Made by a program: the position numbers and the translations under genes
Shown: positions 8,043 through 16,895 of the stretch, one piece after another
Numbering within the stretch: the first letter of the stretch is position 1
Layout of the letters: every line of letters begins with the position of its first letter
DNA from: Burkholderia lata
Lineage (GTDB): Bacteria > Pseudomonadota > Gammaproteobacteria > Burkholderiales > Burkholderiaceae
Length of the DNA stretch: 64,000 nt
Direction: 5' to 3'
Assembly (NCBI RefSeq): GCF_902499335.1
Contig: NZ_CABVQK010000002.1
Location: 124,001 to 188,000, forward strand
The notes under the pieces: generated by a model
The model's input: only the letters and a program-made list of their open reading frames with translations
Databases searched by the model: none
What the model was told of the DNA's origin: nothing

Positions 8043-8923
8043 ATTCGTCGGTGATCGGGAAGTTCGCGGAAGACTTCGTCAACTTTCTGTTTCTGCATTT
8101 CCGCGGGGGCTTCGACACCTTTTCGGCGGGGCTCGGCACGGTCGTGAAGCTGCTCGAGGACGGCCTTGCCGCCGTGCCGTTCATCGCAATGGTCGTGATC
8201 ATGGTGGGGCTGGCGCTGTGGCGCCGCGGCATCGTGTTCTCGATTTTCGTCGGCTTCGCGCTGCTCGTCATCCATTACATGGGCCTGTGGGCACAGACGG
8301 TATCGACCCTCGCGCTCGTCACCGCTGCGACTTTCTTCAGCCTGGTGATCGGTGTCCCGCTGGGTATCTGGGGGGCGCGCAACAACCGGATCGGCATGAT
8401 CCTGCGCTCGTTGCTCGATTTCATGCAGACGATGCCCGCGTTCGTGTACCTGATTCCGGCCGTGATCCTGTTCGGGCTTGGACGCGTGCCGGCGGTGATC
8501 GCGACGATCGTGTTCGCGATGCCGCCCGTGGTCCGGCTGACGACACTCGGCATCCGGCAGGTCCGCGAGGAACTGATCGAAGCTGGCCGCTCGTTCGGCA
8601 GTACCGACTGGCAACTCCTGTGGAAGATCCAGTTGCCGAATGCGCTGCCGTCGATCATGGCCGGCGTGAACCAGACGATCATGATGGCGCTGTCGATGGT
8701 GGTGGTCGCATCGATGATCGGCGCGGGCGGCCTCGGCGAATACGTGCTGAGCGGCATCCAGCGTCTCGACATCGGGATCGGCTTCGAAGGCGGCTTGGGC
8801 GTCGTGCTGCTCGCGATCGTGCTGGATCGCCTGACGGAAAGTTTCGGCGTGAAGGCGAAGAAGAAGGCGAGGCCGGCGGCGCGTGCGGGCAAGGCCGGCC
8901 CGCGTGGCGCGGCACGCACCTGA
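8039..8923 (+). CDS. glycine-betaine-type ABC transporter permease (ProW type)
   Basis: The 294-residue inner-membrane protein has about six hydrophobic segments and the permease EAA loop EELIEAGRSFGSTDWQLLWK (about residues 180-200), followed by the conserved IMAGVNQTIMMALSMVVVAS stretch of ProW-family proteins. Its ATG overlaps the ATPase stop codon by 4 bases and is preceded by GGAGGGCAGC, so the two are translationally coupled. The C-terminal tail is unusually basic (Lys/Arg/Ala-rich, about 25 residues). It forms the membrane channel for the periplasmic binding protein encoded downstream. Confidence 0.92.
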   Translation: MNSSVIGKFAEDFVNFLFLHFRGGFDTFSAGLGTVVKLLEDGLAAVPFIAMVVIMVGLALWRRGIVFSIFVGFALLVIHYMGLWAQTVSTLALVTAATFFSLVIGVPLGIWGARNNRIGMILRSLLDFMQTMPAFVYLIPAVILFGLGRVPAVIATIVFAMPPVVRLTTLGIRQVREELIEAGRSFGSTDWQLLWKIQLPNALPSIMAGVNQTIMMALSMVVVASMIGAGGLGEYVLSGIQRLDIGIGFEGGLGVVLLAIVLDRLTESFGVKAKKKARPAARAGKAGPRGAART

Positions 8924-8961
8924 CGGATACGGCAAGCGAAGGCAGTTGACGGACGATGCAG

Positions 8962-8985
8962 AGCCGCGGCAACGGTGCCGCGGCT
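8962..8985 (+). other. strong RNA hairpin between permease and binding-protein genes
   Basis: AGCCGCGGCA (8962-8971) pairs perfectly with TGCCGCGGCT (8976-8985) around the loop ACGG. No T-run follows, so it is more likely an mRNA-stabilising or processing hairpin than a terminator. It lies in the 153-base gap before the binding-protein gene and could help set a higher level of that subunit. Confidence 0.6.
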
Positions 8986-9076
8986 GAACCGGTGTGGCAG
9001 TGCATGGAGACCAGAAACGCCGACCAAAGGCGTTCCTCATCCTTGAAAGACTCGCGTGATTAAAAAGGAGTACTAG

Positions 9077-9952
9077 ATGAATACCCATACGTTCAAATCG
9101 CTTCTGGCGAAACTTGCGGTGTCGACGGTGGTTGCCTGCAGCGCAGGTGCGGGCGTGGCGGCGGAGCCGGTCAAGATCGCGGTGACCAACTGGGCGGACG
9201 TGCTGGCGGTGGCCAACGTCGCGAAGTATGTGCTGGAGACGCAACTCAAGCAACCGGTGCAATTCGTGCAGGCCGATATCGGCATCCAGTACCAGGGTGT
9301 CGCGCGCGGGGATCTCGACATCATGGTCGGTGGCTGGCTGCCGGTCACGCACGGGATGTACTACGCGAAGTACAAGAACGACCTGGACGACGTCGGCATC
9401 ATCTACACCGGTGGCAAGAACGGCTGGGCGGTACCGGCCTACATCCCGGAATCCGAGCTGTCGTCGATCGCCGACCTGAACAAGCCTGAAGTCAAGAGCA
9501 AGCTGAACGGCACGATCCAGGGCATCGAGCCGGGCGGCGGCCTGATGCAGGCCTCCGAAAAGACCATCAAGGCCTACACCCTGGACGGCTACAACCTCCA
9601 GGCGTCGAGCGAGGCCGGCATGCTGGCGAGCGTGTCGCGCGCGTACCAGTCGAAGCAGTGGATCGTCGCGACGGTCTGGAGCCCGCACTGGCTTTTCCAG
9701 AAGTGGCAGATGCGCTACCTGAAGGATCCGAAGGGCACGCTGGGTGGCGAGGAGCAGATCCACGCGTTCGCGTCGAAGAAGTTCGCGGGCAAGTTCCCGC
9801 GCGCCGACGTGTTCTTCAAGCACCTGAAGCTGACGCTGGCCGACGTCGAGGCAATCGAGTTCGAGGGCAACAGCACGAACGATTACGCGACGGCCGCGAA
9901 AAAATTCGTCGATGCACATCCCGACAAGCTGAAGGCCTGGTTGCAACAGTAA
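9077..9952 (+). CDS. periplasmic glycine-betaine-type substrate-binding protein
   Basis: The 291-residue product starts with a Sec signal peptide (hydrophobic core LAKLAVSTVVACSAGAGVAA, cleavage near residue 28). The mature part is an OpuAC/ProX-type domain, with KIAVTNWADVLAVANVAKY at its start, VGGWLPVTHGMYY and GIEPGGGLMQASEK. Aromatic residues at the expected cage positions (W, Y, F/W) are visible, consistent with a quaternary ammonium or sulfonium ligand. The ribosome site AAGGAG lies 6 bases before the ATG, the strongest in this operon, as expected for a subunit needed in excess. It delivers substrate to the permease and ATPase encoded upstream. The ligand itself cannot be read from the sequence. 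Confidence 0.92.
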   Translation: MNTHTFKSLLAKLAVSTVVACSAGAGVAAEPVKIAVTNWADVLAVANVAKYVLETQLKQPVQFVQADIGIQYQGVARGDLDIMVGGWLPVTHGMYYAKYKNDLDDVGIIYTGGKNGWAVPAYIPESELSSIADLNKPEVKSKLNGTIQGIEPGGGLMQASEKTIKAYTLDGYNLQASSEAGMLASVSRAYQSKQWIVATVWSPHWLFQKWQMRYLKDPKGTLGGEEQIHAFASKKFAGKFPRADVFFKHLKLTLADVEAIEFEGNSTNDYATAAKKFVDAHPDKLKAWLQQ

Positions 9953-10121
9953 CGCCGTGCCCCGGCAGCGAGGGCGGCGCGATCTGCGTCGACCTCGCGG
10001 TCCGGCCGGCGTATCGCCCTGATGGCGATGGGGCCGGGGCGGCGACGTTGGCGCCGGCCTGGCAGGGTGCGGTACATGCAGTCCACGCAGCACGTCACGA
10101 ATCGCGTCGCGGAGTCAACAA

Positions 10122-11417
10122 GTGAACGAGAACGCCCGCTTTTTTTCCGAAACGCTCCAGAGCCGGGATCCGGTGATCGCATCGGAGATCGCACTGGAGC
10201 TGCGCCGCCAGCAGAGCCAGGTCGAACTGATCGCGTCGGAGAACATCGCGTCGGCGGCGGTGCTGGAAGCACAGGGCACCGTGCTGACGAACAAGTACGC
10301 GGAAGGCTATCCGTCCCGGCGGTACTACGGCGGTTGCGATCATGTCGACCGGATCGAGGCGCTCGCGATCGACCGCGCTTGCGCACTGTTCGACGCCGCC
10401 CATGCAAACGTCCAGCCGCACTCGGGCGCACAGGCCAACGGCGCGGTGATGCTCGCGCTCGTCAAGCCCGGCGACACGGTGATGGGCATGTCCCTCGATG
10501 CGGGTGGCCATCTCACGCACGGCGCACGGCCCGCGCTGTCGGGGAAGTGGTTCAACGCGGTGCAGTACGGCGTGAGCCCGGACACGTTGCGCATCGACTA
10601 CGACGACGTGCGCCGGCTCGCCGAGCGGCATCGCCCGAAGCTGATCATCGCCGGCTTCTCCGCGTATCCGCGTGCGCTCGATTTCGGCGCGTTCCGCGAG
10701 ATCGCGGACAGCGTCGATGCGAAGCTGATGGTCGACATGGCGCACATCGCCGGCATTGTCGCAGCGGGCCGGCATCAGAACCCGGTGCCGTTTGCCGACG
10801 TGGTGACGTCCACCACGCACAAGACGCTGCGCGGGCCGCGCGGCGGCTTCATCCTGACGAACCATGCCGAGGTCGCGAAGCAGATCGATTCGGCGGTATT
10901 TCCGGGGCTGCAGGGCGGCCCGCTGATGCATGTCGTCGCGGGCAAGGCGGTGGCCTTCGCGGAAGCGCTTCGTCCCGAGTTCACCCGCTATATCGACCAG
11001 ATGTTGCGCAACGCGCAGACGCTCGCCGGCGTCCTGACCGCCGGCGGCCTCTCGCTCGTCACGGGCGGCACGGACAACCACCTGCTGCTGGTCGACCTGC
11101 GTTCGCGACGCATTACCGGCACGCAGGCGGAGAAGGCGCTGGAGCGCGCCGGCATCACCTGCAACAAGAACGGGATTCCGTTCGATACGGAAAACCCGAC
11201 CGTCACGTCCGGCATCCGGCTCGGCACGCCGGCCGGCACCACGCGCGGTTTCGGAACCGCGCAGTTCGAGCAGATCGGCGAAATGATCGTCGACGTGCTG
11301 GCCGCACTCGAGCGCGATCCGAACGGCGACGAAGCGGTCGAGCGGTCGGTACGGACCCGCGTGCGCGACCTGTGCAGCCAGTTCCCCATCTACGCGCATG
11401 CGGAGGCGTTCGCCTGA
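10122..11417 (+). CDS. glyA: serine hydroxymethyltransferase paralogue
   Basis: The 431-residue enzyme is a type I PLP protein. Substrate and cofactor motifs include [10 protein letters not shown] (35-44), [13 protein letters not shown] (59-71), QPHSGAQAN (98-106), DMAHIAG (205-211) and the PLP lysine K234 in [14 protein letters not shown]. It interconverts serine and tetrahydrofolate with glycine and methylene-tetrahydrofolate. The start is GTG, with GGAG 9 bases upstream. Because it sits inside a betaine-type cluster, it is probably a dedicated second copy that assimilates one-carbon units or glycine from demethylation; the housekeeping glyA should be elsewhere. It follows the binding protein after 169 bases and precedes the DapA-family gene. 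Confidence 0.93.
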   Translation: MNENARFFSETLQSRDPVIASEIALELRRQQSQVELIASENIASAAVLEAQGTVLTNKYAEGYPSRRYYGGCDHVDRIEALAIDRACALFDAAHANVQPHSGAQANGAVMLALVKPGDTVMGMSLDAGGHLTHGARPALSGKWFNAVQYGVSPDTLRIDYDDVRRLAERHRPKLIIAGFSAYPRALDFGAFREIADSVDAKLMVDMAHIAGIVAAGRHQNPVPFADVVTSTTHKTLRGPRGGFILTNHAEVAKQIDSAVFPGLQGGPLMHVVAGKAVAFAEALRPEFTRYIDQMLRNAQTLAGVLTAGGLSLVTGGTDNHLLLVDLRSRRITGTQAEKALERAGITCNKNGIPFDTENPTVTSGIRLGTPAGTTRGFGTAQFEQIGEMIVDVLAALERDPNGDEAVERSVRTRVRDLCSQFPIYAHAEAFA

Positions 11418-11578
11418 TTCCCGAATCGGGCAGGCGCCGGAGCATCGTCCGGATAACGTAGTGAATCGATCGGCGTGGCTGCGCAGGCGCAGCGACGTAC
11501 CGACGACGTTTTGTCGAATGGCCGGTTTCCTGCATGACGGCAGGAACCCGGCGCAACCACTTGATTGAGGAATCGAAA

Positions 11579-12466
11579 ATGAGCTTCGAGGGCGTACACA
11601 CACCGCTGGTCACCCCGTTCGACGCGGACGGCGAAATCAACCACGAACTGCTGGGCCGGCATGCGGCCGATCTCGCCGGCCGCGTGTCGGGGCTGGGCAT
11701 CGGCGGCACGACAGGTGAATACTATGCATTGAGCTTCGACGAGCGCGTGCGCACGTTCGACACGGTTGCCGCAGCAGCCGGCGGCAAGACGTTCCTGACC
11801 GCGGGCATCAACGCGACGACGACGAAGGAGGTGCTGCGCCTCGGCCGCGAAGCGAAACGCGCGGGGCTGAATGCGCTGCTGGTTGCCGCGCCGTACTATG
11901 CGCAGCCGACCCAGCAGGAACTGCTCGCACACCTGCTCGCGGTCGACGACGCACTCGACATGCCGATCATGCTGTACAACTTCCCGGCCCGCACGGGCAC
12001 CGAAATCGGCGACGACATTCTCGAGACACTGCTCGAGCGCAAGAATTTCGTCGCGATGAAGGAAAGCACCGGCGACATCGCGCATCTGCATCATCTGTCG
12101 ACGCATTTCAGCGGCCGGCTCGTGGTCAGTTGCGGGATGGATGACCAGGCGCTCGAATTCTTCGCATGGGGCGCGCGCAGCTGGGTCGGCGGCGCGTCGA
12201 ACTTCCTGCCGGAAGCGCACACCGACCTGTTCGACGCCTGCGTGAAGCGCGGCGATTTCGCAACCGGCCGCAAGCTGATGGCACAACTGCTGCCGGTGCT
12301 CGAACTGCTCGAGCGCAGCGGCAAGTTCATTCAATACGTGCGCTACGGCTGCGAGCTGGCCGGCCTGCCGGTCGGCGTCGCCCGCGCACCGCTCGGCGCG
12401 CTGTCGGGCGACGAGCGCGACGCATTTGCAAAGCTCGTGAAGCCGCTGCTGCGCGACGCTCGGTAA
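11579..12466 (+). CDS. dihydrodipicolinate synthase family lyase
   Basis: The 295-residue TIM-barrel protein has family motifs GTTGE (43-47), catalytic Tyr133 in YNFPARTG and the Schiff-base Lys161 in AMKEST. Members use a lysine-bound pyruvate or keto-acid for aldol reactions or for dehydration and deamination (DapA, NanA, KDG aldolase, HypD, KDGDH). The residues that would give DapA specificity are not clear enough to assign a substrate, and a biosynthetic dapA would not be expected in a catabolic operon. The ATG at 11579, after GAGGAATCGAAA, was chosen over an upstream in-frame ATG at 11534. It ends 6 bases before the FAD oxidoreductase gene, so the two are tightly linked. Confidence 0.85.
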   Translation: MSFEGVHTPLVTPFDADGEINHELLGRHAADLAGRVSGLGIGGTTGEYYALSFDERVRTFDTVAAAAGGKTFLTAGINATTTKEVLRLGREAKRAGLNALLVAAPYYAQPTQQELLAHLLAVDDALDMPIMLYNFPARTGTEIGDDILETLLERKNFVAMKESTGDIAHLHHLSTHFSGRLVVSCGMDDQALEFFAWGARSWVGGASNFLPEAHTDLFDACVKRGDFATGRKLMAQLLPVLELLERSGKFIQYVRYGCELAGLPVGVARAPLGALSGDERDAFAKLVKPLLRDAR

Positions 12467-12472
12467 GCCATC

Positions 12473-13804
12473 ATGACCTCGAATCTGGAATTCGCGCGGT
12501 TTCCGGCGCCGGACGGGATGAACGGGTGGTGGGAGAGCCTGCCGCCGGCGCGGGAAGCGAAGACCGTCGCGTCAGACAGCCGGTTCGACTGGGTAGTCGT
12601 GGGCGGCGGCATCACCGGCCTTTGCGCGGCGCGCCGGCTCGCGGAGCTGGCGCCCGGCGCATCGATCGCGCTCGTGGAGGCCGACCGGATCGGCCGCACG
12701 ACGGCCGGGCGCAATTCCGGATTCTTCGTCGACCTGCCGCACGACATCAGCAGCGAAAGCTACTCGCGCAGCATCGAGGAAGATCGCGCCGATGTGCGGT
12801 TTCAGCGGCACGGCATCGACTACGTGCGTGACATCGTGCGGCGCTTCGGCATCGATTGCGACTGGCGCGACGACGGCAAATTCCACGCGTCGGTCAACAA
12901 GAAGGGCGCAGCCGCGCTCGAGCATTTTGCCGACGGTCTGACCCGCATCGGTGAAGCGTTCGAGTGGCTCGACCACGCCGGGATCGAGGCCGTGACCGGC
13001 ACGGACTTCTATACGGGCGCACTGTTCACGCCGGGCTGCAGCACGGTGCAGCCGGCCGCGCTGATGCGCGGCCTGGCCGCGACGCAACCGGACAACGTGA
13101 CGGTGTTCGAGCTCAGCCCGGTGACGCGGATCGAGAATCGCGGCGACACACGCGTGCTGCATTTCGCCGGCGGCACGATCGTCGCGAAGCAGGTGATCCT
13201 GTGCACGAATGCGTACGCGGCGACCTTCGGCATGCATTCGAACGGCTTGCTGCCGGTCTATACGTTCGCATCGCTCACGCGTCCGATGAGCGCCGACGAA
13301 GTGGCGAAACTCGGCGGCATGCGTTCGTGGTCGCTGATTCCGGCCGACCCGATGGGCACGACGGTGCGGCGCCTGATCACCGATCGCATTTGCGTGCGTA
13401 ACCATTTCGCGTTCAGGCCGGACGTGAAGGTGTCGTACGCGGATCTCGCGAAGTCGCGGCAGATGCATCAGCGCTCGTTCGAGCGCCGCTTCCCGATGCT
13501 CGGCGGCGTCGAGCTGGAATATACGTGGGGCGGGCCACTGTGCCTGTCCGCCAACAACGGTGCGCTGTTCGGCAGGCGCGACGACGGCCTCTACGAGGCG
13601 ATCGGCTGCAACGGCCTCGGCCTGAGCCGCGGGTCGTCCTCCGGCAAGCTGATCGCCGAATACGCGCTCGGCGAATCGAACAGCCTCGTGCAGCAGTTGC
13701 TGAAGCAGCCGCATCCGCGCCCGCTGCCGGTTCGGCCGATTGTCGACCTGGCCGTGTCGGCGACGATCTGGGCCAAGGAGTTCTCGGCCGGTGCCGAGCT
13801 TTGA
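12473..13804 (+). CDS. DAO-family FAD-dependent amine oxidoreductase
   Basis: The 443-residue protein has an N-terminal dinucleotide fold (VVVGGGITGLCAARRLAE, about 41-58) ending in an acidic strand (ALVEADRIG), and the C-terminal FAD segment GCNGLGLSRGSSSGKL. This places it in the DAO superfamily, close to gamma-glutamylputrescine oxidase (PuuB/OrdL) and N-methyl-amino-acid oxidases. It should oxidise a C-N bond of a primary or secondary amine to an imine, then an aldehyde or keto product. The downstream aldehyde dehydrogenase (16-base gap) would take an aldehyde product. In this cluster it could oxidise a partly demethylated amine. Confidence 0.85.
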   Translation: MTSNLEFARFPAPDGMNGWWESLPPAREAKTVASDSRFDWVVVGGGITGLCAARRLAELAPGASIALVEADRIGRTTAGRNSGFFVDLPHDISSESYSRSIEEDRADVRFQRHGIDYVRDIVRRFGIDCDWRDDGKFHASVNKKGAAALEHFADGLTRIGEAFEWLDHAGIEAVTGTDFYTGALFTPGCSTVQPAALMRGLAATQPDNVTVFELSPVTRIENRGDTRVLHFAGGTIVAKQVILCTNAYAATFGMHSNGLLPVYTFASLTRPMSADEVAKLGGMRSWSLIPADPMGTTVRRLITDRICVRNHFAFRPDVKVSYADLAKSRQMHQRSFERRFPMLGGVELEYTWGGPLCLSANNGALFGRRDDGLYEAIGCNGLGLSRGSSSGKLIAEYALGESNSLVQQLLKQPHPRPLPVRPIVDLAVSATIWAKEFSAGAEL

Positions 13805-13820
13805 TGATTGAGGAAACGAC

Positions 13821-15314
13821 ATGACGACCCATCAGGATTGGAAACAGAAGGCGAATGCGTTGTCGCTCGACGGCCGCGCGTTCATCGCGGGGCAACGCAG
13901 CGCGGCGGCGTCGGGCGAGACGTTCGGCACGCTCAACCCCGCATCCGGCAAGGTGCTCGCCGAGGTGGCGCGATGCAACGGACGGGACGTCGACCGGGCG
14001 GTTGCCGCCGCGCGCGACGCGTTCGAATCGGGTGTCTGGTCGAAGGCCACGCCCGCGCACCGCAAGGCGGTGCTGTTGCGCGTCGCGCAGTTGATCGACG
14101 CGCATGCGGAGGAACTCGCGCTGCTCGAGGCGCTGGAAGCCGGCAAGCCGATCGGCGAATGCATGGGGCTCGATATTCCCGAGTCGGCCGCGTGCATTCG
14201 CTGGCACGCCGAGGTGACCGACAAGCGCTACGACGCGTTGTCGCCGTCGGGTGCGGGCGTCGTCAGCATGATCACGCGCGAGCCGATCGGCGTGGTCGGT
14301 GCCGTGCTGCCGTGGAATTTTCCGGCGTTGATGCTGGCATGGAAAATCGGCCCTGCGCTGTCGGTCGGCAACAGCGTGGTCGTGAAGCCGGCCGAGCAGA
14401 CATCGCTGTCGACGCTGCGGATCGCGGATCTCGCGCTCGAGGCCGGCGTGCCGCCGGGTGTGTTCAGCGTGGTCACCGGGTTCGGCGGCGAGGCCGGCGA
14501 GGCGATCGGCCGCCATCCGGACGTCGATCTCGTCGCGTTCACCGGCTCGACCGCGACCGGCAAACGGTTCCTGCATTACTCGGCCGATACCAACCTGAAG
14601 CGCGTCGTGCTCGAGTGCGGCGGCAAGAATCCACAGGTCATCCTGCCGGACGTCGCGAACCTCGACGCGGTGGCCGAACAGGCGGTCGCGGCCGCGTTCT
14701 GGAACATGGGCGAGAACTGCAGCGCCGGCTCGCGGATCCTCGTGCCGGCGAGCCGCAAGGCGGAACTGCTGGAGAAGGTCCAGGCGGTGCTCGCCGGCTG
14801 GACGACCGGCGATCCGCTCGACCCGGACGTGAAGCTCGGTGCGCTGATCGAGCGGAAGCACTACGAGAAGGTGCTCGGCCATATCGAGAAGGCGAAGGCG
14901 GAGGGCGCGCGTGTGGTATGCGGCGGGCACGCGATCCTTGCTGAGACGGGCGGCTGGTTCGTCGAACCGACGATCTTCGATCAGGTGACGCCGGAGATGA
15001 GCATCGCGCGCGACGAGGTATTCGGGCCGGTCGTGTGCTTCATCGAATACGACGACGTCGACGACGCGGTGCGGATTGCGAACGATACGTGCTACGGGCT
15101 GGCCGCGTCGCTATGGACCGACAATGTAAACAGCGCCCACAAGGTCGCAGCGCGGATTCGCGCGGGCACGGTCACGGTGAACTGCTTCGGCGAAGGCGAC
15201 CTGTCGACGCCGTTCGGCGGCTTCAAGCAGTCGGGCTTCGGCGGGCGCGACAAGTCCGTCTACGCGCACGATCAGTATTGCGAGCTGAAGACCACCTGGC
15301 TGAAGCTCGACTGA
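13821..15314 (+). CDS. NAD(P)-dependent aldehyde dehydrogenase (PuuC-like)
   Basis: The 497-residue enzyme has the ALDH core: LPWNFPALMLAWKIGPAL (163-180), VVKPAEQT (187-194), the Gly motif FTGSTATGK (240-248), general-base E265 in LECGGKNP and nucleophile C300 in NMGENCSAGSR. The closest type is gamma-glutamyl-gamma-aminobutyraldehyde or aminobutyraldehyde dehydrogenase (PuuC, BetB-like). It follows the amine oxidoreductase by 16 bases with GAGGAA before its ATG, so the two should act in sequence: amine to aldehyde to acid. It is the last gene of the transporter/catabolic unit. Confidence 0.92.
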   Translation: MTTHQDWKQKANALSLDGRAFIAGQRSAAASGETFGTLNPASGKVLAEVARCNGRDVDRAVAAARDAFESGVWSKATPAHRKAVLLRVAQLIDAHAEELALLEALEAGKPIGECMGLDIPESAACIRWHAEVTDKRYDALSPSGAGVVSMITREPIGVVGAVLPWNFPALMLAWKIGPALSVGNSVVVKPAEQTSLSTLRIADLALEAGVPPGVFSVVTGFGGEAGEAIGRHPDVDLVAFTGSTATGKRFLHYSADTNLKRVVLECGGKNPQVILPDVANLDAVAEQAVAAAFWNMGENCSAGSRILVPASRKAELLEKVQAVLAGWTTGDPLDPDVKLGALIERKHYEKVLGHIEKAKAEGARVVCGGHAILAETGGWFVEPTIFDQVTPEMSIARDEVFGPVVCFIEYDDVDDAVRIANDTCYGLAASLWTDNVNSAHKVAARIRAGTVTVNCFGEGDLSTPFGGFKQSGFGGRDKSVYAHDQYCELKTTWLKLD

Positions 15315-15709
15315 GTGCGCGCGCAACGGCGAGGCGCTTGCGCGGAACGGCTTCGGCCGCCCGCGCAAGCTGCGCGGGAACCGACGATACGCGCCTCGTC
15401 TGGTGCGCTGCGCCAATGCGCGACGCGGCGGGCAGGCGCGGCCGGCGGCATGCCGATCCGACGTGCGCCTTGCGGTCCCCATCATCGCTTCCGATAATAG
15501 CGATGCAGTGCACAAACGGTCGAGAATGGCGTCATCGTGATGCCGTTTCGGCGGTGTGGCCCTTGCCGGCCGCCGCCCGGCCGACTCGCAAGCCGCATTA
15601 TTCAGATAATTGAAAGGTTTGCGATGAGCCTGCGCGCAGGCAGCCGGCAGGACCGTCGTCGACGGGTTCGTCGGCGCCGCGTCCGACCTCCGTTTTGAGA
15701 GTGAAAGCC
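15315..15709. other. intergenic region with hairpin and palindrome
   Basis: This 395-base gap separates the aldehyde dehydrogenase from the first LysR gene. It contains a 10-bp GC-rich hairpin (15336-15345 with 15361-15370, no T-run) that may end the upstream transcript. It also contains the perfect palindrome ATTAT-TCAG-ATAAT at 15597-15610, preceded by GC, so that it begins GCATTA like the regulon boxes. No gene was recognised in it. Confidence 0.5.
15597..15610 (+). promoter_or_regulatory. candidate operator upstream of the first LysR gene
   Basis: ATTAT-TCAG-ATAAT is a perfect 5-bp inverted repeat about 100 bases upstream of the LysR start. With the two preceding bases it reads GCATTA, the beginning of the transporter promoter box. 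Autoregulation by the LysR protein is plausible but unproven. Confidence 0.4.
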
Positions 15710-16711
15710 ATGTTGAAGAAGCAATTGTTTGCAGACCGGCTCCTCGCGCAGATGCCGTCGCTTCGGGCGCTGCGGTGCTTCGTGACGGCGGCGCGCTACG
15801 AGAGCTTCACTCAGGCAGCCGAGGTGCTGTGCGTGACACAGGCTGCGATCAGCCGGCAGATCAAGGAGCTCGAGGATTCGCTCGACGTCGCGCTGTTCGA
15901 GCGGACCGGCCGGCATATCGCGCTGACGGATGCGGGACGCATCCTCTACAACGCGTCGTACCTGTCGATCATGAACATCGCCGAGGCGGCGGAGGCGGTA
16001 CGTCGGACCGACAAGCACGCGCTGATGGTGTGCGTGTCGCACACGTTCTCGGCGCTGTGGCTGTCGTCGCGGTTGCCCGCGTTTCGCGAGCAGTTTCCGG
16101 ACATCCGGCTGCACGTGATCGTCACCGAGCACTTCATGGAACTCGACGGGCTCATCGAGCCCGACGTCATCATCACGAAGAACCCGCCGCGCGAGCCCGA
16201 GTTCGAAGTCGAGCCGCTGTTTCACGACATCGTGTATCCGGTTTGCAGCCCGTCGTTTCACGAACGTCATTTTCATGGCCGGTCGCTGAAGCCGCTGGAC
16301 CTGCTGTCGCGTCCCACCTTGAACCTGTCGATGCTGGGCCGCGCGCAGGTGTGCGAGCACGTCGACTGGCGCGTGTGGCGCAACTGGTTCCAGCAAGGCG
16401 ACGGCACCGACACGCTGACCGAGAACAAGTATCTGGAAAGCAACGACTACCGGCTGCTCGTCGCACAGGCCGAGGCCGGCGAGGGGACGCTGCTCGGCTG
16501 GCATCACCTCGTGCACCGGCAGATCGAGCAAGGCACCCTGGTTCGGCCGGTACAGGACGTGCTGGTGTTTCGTGATCGCCATCACTATCTGATTACGCAT
16601 CGGAATGCGCAACCGCGCCCGGAGTACGCGCTGTTCCGTCAATGGCTGAGCGACGAGGTCGGTGTGATGATGCGCGGCTGGCTCGATGCCGGAGTCGAAA
16701 TCGGGCGATAG
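15710..16711 (+). CDS. LysR-type transcriptional regulator (cluster regulator 1)
   Basis: The 333-residue protein has an N-terminal winged helix-turn-helix (about residues 15-75: PSLRALRCFVTAARYESFTQ, then VTQAAISRQIKELEDSL) and a C-terminal periplasmic-binding-like effector domain. The sequence is of the GcvA subgroup. The ATG at 15710 was chosen; an in-frame TTG at 15695 is an unlikely alternative. It lies between the catabolic genes and the porin, directly upstream of one of the four shared promoters (16759-16826). It is therefore one of two candidates for the regulator that binds the GCAT boxes. The effector is unknown, presumably the betaine or a metabolite of it. Confidence 0.9.
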   Translation: MLKKQLFADRLLAQMPSLRALRCFVTAARYESFTQAAEVLCVTQAAISRQIKELEDSLDVALFERTGRHIALTDAGRILYNASYLSIMNIAEAAEAVRRTDKHALMVCVSHTFSALWLSSRLPAFREQFPDIRLHVIVTEHFMELDGLIEPDVIITKNPPREPEFEVEPLFHDIVYPVCSPSFHERHFHGRSLKPLDLLSRPTLNLSMLGRAQVCEHVDWRVWRNWFQQGDGTDTLTENKYLESNDYRLLVAQAEAGEGTLLGWHHLVHRQIEQGTLVRPVQDVLVFRDRHHYLITHRNAQPRPEYALFRQWLSDEVGVMMRGWLDAGVEIGR

Positions 16712-16758
16712 CGCACCGTGTCGTGGCCGGCCGGCGCCCGCCCGGCATACCGGCACCT

Positions 16759-16826
16759 GCATAACCAAAAGTATCGTATAAGCCGCAGGAAATGTATCTG
16801 GCGGGCACAATTTGGATTGGTACGCT
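16759..16826 (+). promoter_or_regulatory. activator-type promoter of the porin gene
   Basis: The box GCATAACCAAAAGTATCGT (16759-16777), 20 bases, a weak -35 CTGGCG (16798-16803), a 17-base spacer and -10 TACGCT (16821-16826). It is an ungapped 70-base match to the transporter promoter at 6561-6628, with about 50 identical positions. Transcription should begin near 16833, giving a leader of about 60 bases to the porin ATG. Confidence 0.7.
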
Positions 16827-16895
16827 CCGAACTGCTTCAGCAGTGGTTTGCCAGGTTGGATAACAATCATCGCAACATTAGGTTCGGAGACCTGA

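Noticed and set aside
9953..10121. Possible glycine riboswitch upstream of the glyA paralogue
   Set aside because: The 169-base gap has only short GC-rich stems. I could not find the conserved glycine-aptamer core.
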